Assembly: GCA_038049695.1 (NCBI GenBank)
Contig: CP142456.1
Location: forward strand, 16,334,501-16,398,500
Reading direction: 5' to 3'
Origin: Cinnamomum chago
Lineage: Eukaryota > Streptophyta > Magnoliopsida > Laurales > Lauraceae
DNA: 64,000 nt
Of this stretch, positions 60,373-64,000 are shown one piece after another (the first letter of the stretch is position 1; each line of letters opens with the position of its first letter). The notes below the pieces were generated by a model, which was not told where the DNA came from, ran no database searches, and was given only the letters and a program-made list of their open reading frames with translations. Both the position numbers and the translations under genes were made by a program.

Positions 60373-61764
60373 CACTGGGAGAACCACCAGAAGCTGTTCT
60401 CTTTCTCTATTATCAATGCTATTTTGCCTTCTCAAGGTGCATGTGTGTGCTCAAGTTGTAAATTGTAATCCTTGGAAACACGACCGTTTTCATGGCCTGT
60501 AATTTTGTAGGGGGTGGGTGATGGGCTGGACCCAGCCTGTAATTTTGCAGGGGGTGGGTGATGGGCTTGACACAAGCTATCTATCTGAGTGTGGGATTCT
60601 GACCGTCGCTGGAATAAAGTTTAACTTTTGCCTCTCAATGCTTGAAGTCTAAAAAATGCCTGTGGAATCAATCAGATAACAAATAATATCAAATTAATTA
60701 TGATTTTGCCCTTAAAATGTGAGATATCTTTCATCATAGGATATCTAGCATATTCATCTTCCTCCCAAAATGGGAAATGCACATATTCACCTTTTTCCCT
60801 AAATTAAAAAACTCTATTTTCCCTACGTCGTGTTTGCTTGTTTTTAAGACCTTAAGCTGGAGCTTTTAGAATAATATATCTCCTATCGTCCGGTTCATCC
60901 ATCACACTCATTACAAAGAGGTATATGGGCCCTATCTCATCCTTCGATGACAGAAAAAGGAGTTTTATGTGGTATAAAAAATAAAAATAAAAATAAATTC
61001 TTTTTTCTCTTTTAGTTATAGATAGACAATGGAGTGGAAGAGGGAAAATGAAGATGGGTTGAAGTAAAACTCATTTTTTTAACAACAAAAAGGGGTTCGA
61101 AAAGCAGTAGAAAAGCAAGTTTTTAAGTGATATCCTACTATTGATATCCCACATTTTAAAGATAAAATCATAATTTCTCCAACGCCTTTTGTTGTGTGAA
61201 CAATTATGCAAGTGATTTTTTCAACTTCAATAATTGAGAGAGAAAAGTCAAGCCTTATGATAGTTGTACGGTCAAAATCCCATTCAATTGTATAACTCAG
61301 TTTAGGTCACTCAAATCCACGACGTGTGATACCAATTCTGCTAGCGCAGATACGATCATGTTACTTTGTTAGTGACTTTATAAAAATGCTAAACATTATA
61401 AGGAAAAAATAATATTTTTACATAATATAATGTTTCCATGAATGTCAAATTTGGAAGAGATGACTTGATGAGTTGCAAAAGAGAAATTTCAACTCTTACC
61501 TCATTCCATTGAAAGAGCTCTTATTAGAGTGTGTTAGTGCAAGGAAAGGATTCCGTGATAAAGTAGGAAATTGTGATCGTTTTCATTCTACCTTTTGAAA
61601 GAACTCTTATTATAGTATGTCGATGCAATGAGGGGGAGATAAATTATTCTCATTTTTCATTTAGCCTATTATTTCAATATTATTTGGGTCTTCATGGGCC
61701 CAAGTGAAACCCATAGAGTTGGGTAGCACACGTAGAATGTGTTGTCCACTTGTAAGAGAACTTC
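60373..61764. other. CCS52A 5' flank
   Basis: Contains the presumed 5' untranslated region and promoter of the minus-strand gene. A short tandem duplication (GTAATTTTG-AGGGGGTGGGTGATGGGCT) lies at 60498-60566. No certain TATA box or other gene. Confidence 0.45.
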
Positions 61765-62125
61765 TTCTAAATATACATATTATATATATTAAAGCAACAG
61801 CCATCTTTCTGAGAGAGCGACACGTGGCGCTCTCTTTTTAGCTTTCCCAATTACATGTGGCACACCCAATCTTTATAGATAGCCGATAGAGTGTGTAAAT
61901 CTTTTTTGAACTACTTATTTTGGAGTACTATCTATTTTAGAGTATGTAAATCTATAAATCCCCATCTTACAGCTCAAAGGAATGTATGTTTCCAAAACTG
62001 AAAAATCTATCTCAATATCTTCCATGCCCATCAAGATTCTATCCGGGAAAAAAAAAACCAAAAAATGCAAAGAATAAAAATTGTGATCCCCAATTTATGT
62101 TGTTGATCATGTGAGCCCCACTTCC

Positions 62126-62171
<46 letters not shown>

Positions 62172-62382
62172 TGGGTTAGAGCACTATATCATTATGGGCC
62201 CAGCTTATCAATCCAAATCTTTCATCTTTCCCTTACTCCTTCCCTCATCTTGCTTTCTATACAAATCTTTTTTATTTATATTTTAATATTTTCTATTTAT
62301 GTTTTCTTTGATATGCACAAATATTGCTTTTATATTAAAATATACGGTTTTTTTTCTTTTTACACGGGCCACTTACACTAGT
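61765..62382 (+). mobile_element. Possible non-autonomous Helitron remnant
   Basis: The left part has the TATATTATATATATTAAAGC start followed by GAGAGCGACACGTGGCGCTCTC; the right end ACACGGGCCACTTACACTAGT finishes in CTAGT. These resemble plant Helitron 5' and 3' ends, but the 3' hairpin before CTAGT is degraded. No Rep/helicase. Confidence 0.4.
62126..62172. repeat. (TTA)n microsatellite
   Basis: About 15 uninterrupted TTA units. Confidence 0.9.
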
Positions 62383-63713
62383 TTATATTATATAGGGATT
62401 CCAATGATTCTGGATGCGGATAGAAAAGTTGATCAAGACTTATGACTTGGTTTTATTCTTAATGTATTTTCTTAGCTTCATGGATTTCTCTTTAGATTTG
62501 TCTATTGTATTATATTTTTATGACTTTTTTGTTATAATTAAGTTTCAATAATAATATTTTGGCTTTCTTTTATGTAATATACAAGGTACCAATCTAGAAT
62601 ATCTTCTATTGACGTCACACAAACATATTTTTAGTATTTAGGTTTTTAAGCATTCATTTATTTTGAATTGAGGAACTTATCCGAAAAATCATGTTAGATG
62701 TCCCCAATACAAAAAAGGCCCTAATAGTTTTCTTGTGATAGAAGTGGACCCCTGGGCCACTTTCATTTTTTATATAAAAGTGCAGTGGAGTGTCAATAAT
62801 GTCGCTCCACGTCTACACATTACTTAAACTTGAAACTCAATTTCTCCTTTTCTTATTCCCTAACCCTTCTCTATGGCAATCACATCGCTTCTTCTTCTCC
62901 ACGGCTAACCCCACAATGGTCTCAACGGTCATTTTCTACATATTCCTTCCATTCAATCATCAAATAGCGTTCGATTGAAGCTTTTTAAAGGTATTTTTTC
63001 ATCATCTTCTTCTTGCTTTTCCCCCACACTATGATTGTCTCTCATTTTTTGTCTTCTTTCAATTCAACAAACCTTTTTCTGATATTGTATCGTAGAGTAC
63101 TTCAAAATCATACGCATCAGTCGAATTTTGCATTTAATTGATTGTTTTCACTATGGCTCACTTCCCCTTTTTCTCTTAGGGTTCAAATTGGGGCTCACAA
63201 GTTGAAATCTTCATGAGATCCATATACATGCTCTTCTTCTCTTTTTTAGGATTGTGAGATGCTTTAATTTTCAAACTTCTTTCTGATGGATCTAATATGG
63301 AGACTCCAACACGCGGCTGGAGATCTATGCGCATTCCAATGATTGGAAAGCTCCGCGGATCTCTTCGCATATGCCTAACCTATGGGAATGGAGAGTATCC
63401 AACCGTAGGGCTCCCTTATCTTATATAGACAAGACCCAAAGAGTCGCACTTACTGGACACTTCTTTGCCAAGAAACCGACATCTACTGATCCTATTGGGA
63501 GTCTTATTTGTGGGGACAGATAAAGTCTTACCATAAGTGGGATTCTATTCTTTGTTGGCCTATGCTCTGCTTGTTCTGACGTGGAACCCGTGGCATGCAG
63601 GCCATACAATTTCTTACACTTTCACTACTACTGTCTCTTATAGTGTTGTAATGAAGCATAGAGCTTAGGTTTGTTTTGGAATGCATGTGTTCTTTGTTTA
63701 GTAATCTTTCATC
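62383..63713. other. Gene-free DNA
   Basis: AT-rich. Short open frames here show no motif, and no element ends were recognised. Confidence 0.4.
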
Positions 63714-64000
63714 TGTTGGAAATAAGTGGGCCTCGTGGATATGTTTTTAAAACTTTAAACCTACTTGATGCAGGGACCAAATACCCATAAGGCCAGAAAC
63801 CCAATCCCAAGATCTAAAGCCCCCTTCTCATCTAATAAGATCAAAGATAGATTATTTAGAATATTGGAAAAACAACAACAACATGCATCCAAAAAACTAC
63901 AAGGAGAGACGATATAGATCTATACCTTAAGAGCCCGATTGTGCTCAAATTGAGGAGTTTATAACTTTTGGTTGTCGTGAAACACTTTCGCAAGAACAAT
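63714..64000 (-). mobile_element. copia-1-family LTR end, cut by window edge
   Basis: On the minus strand this reads as the right end of a copia-1-type LTR: the plus-strand TGTTGGAAATAAGTGGGCC and ACTTGATGCAGGGACCAA correspond to the complement of 34889-34957 (CAAGTGGGTC, GGCCCACCTACTTCCAACA). Similarity continues to the window end with scattered differences. It lies in opposite orientation to copia-1. The rest of the element should lie to the right or be absent (solo LTR). Confidence 0.65.

Overview
The window is nuclear DNA of a flowering plant. The evidence is one intron-rich host gene of a plant-specific subfamily (CCS52A/FZR-type activator of the anaphase-promoting complex), plant-type Ty3/gypsy, Ty1/copia and L1-like elements, and many MITEs. 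Element sizes and TE density suggest a large, perhaps woody or magnoliid, genome; the species cannot be fixed from this sequence. Apart from the host gene I see no other host protein-coding gene and no tRNA or rRNA.

Layout. 1-6204: gene-free DNA with several foldback MITEs, partly clustered in TA-rich sequence. 6205-34957: one old, decayed copia element ('copia-1') with ~1.8-kb LTRs and an ATATA target duplication. Each LTR is split by a different later insertion. The 5' LTR carries a young Tat-lineage gypsy element (7352-18052, target duplication AATCA, LTRs with one visible difference). The 3' LTR carries an L1-like LINE (25355-34216), itself split by a 3.35-kb solo LTR (30132-33478, target duplication GGTGA). 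34958-40724: gene-free DNA with MITEs, a tandem duplication, an LTR-like remnant and a 350-bp foldback. 40725-60372, minus strand: the CCS52A/FZR gene, ten coding exons joining in frame to a 510-residue WD40 protein. Its ~12-kb intron 4 holds nested transposons, including a near-intact copia ('copia-2', 50939-56304, antisense to the gene, target duplication GAAGA). Intron 9 holds a short non-autonomous LTR element (41527-43210, target duplication AAACG). 60373-64000: gene 5' flank, a possible Helitron, a (TTA)n run and, at the edge, the end of another copia-1-family LTR on the minus strand.

Most notable: (1) the Tat element carries a spliced antisense gene of at least four exons downstream of pol; (2) the same palindromic GC-rich decamer is expanded at separate places in that element; (3) a 25-nt inverted copy of the exon 9/intron 9 junction of the CCS52A gene lies inside the LTR element in intron 9 and could pair with that splice site in the pre-mRNA; (4) intron 1 of the gene appears to use a GC-AG splice pair; (5) the solo LTR contains a ~100-bp-period array of paired GGTCGACC-like palindromes set 21-22 bp apart; (6) the clear nonsense codons in the younger elements can all be explained by C:G to T:A transitions.
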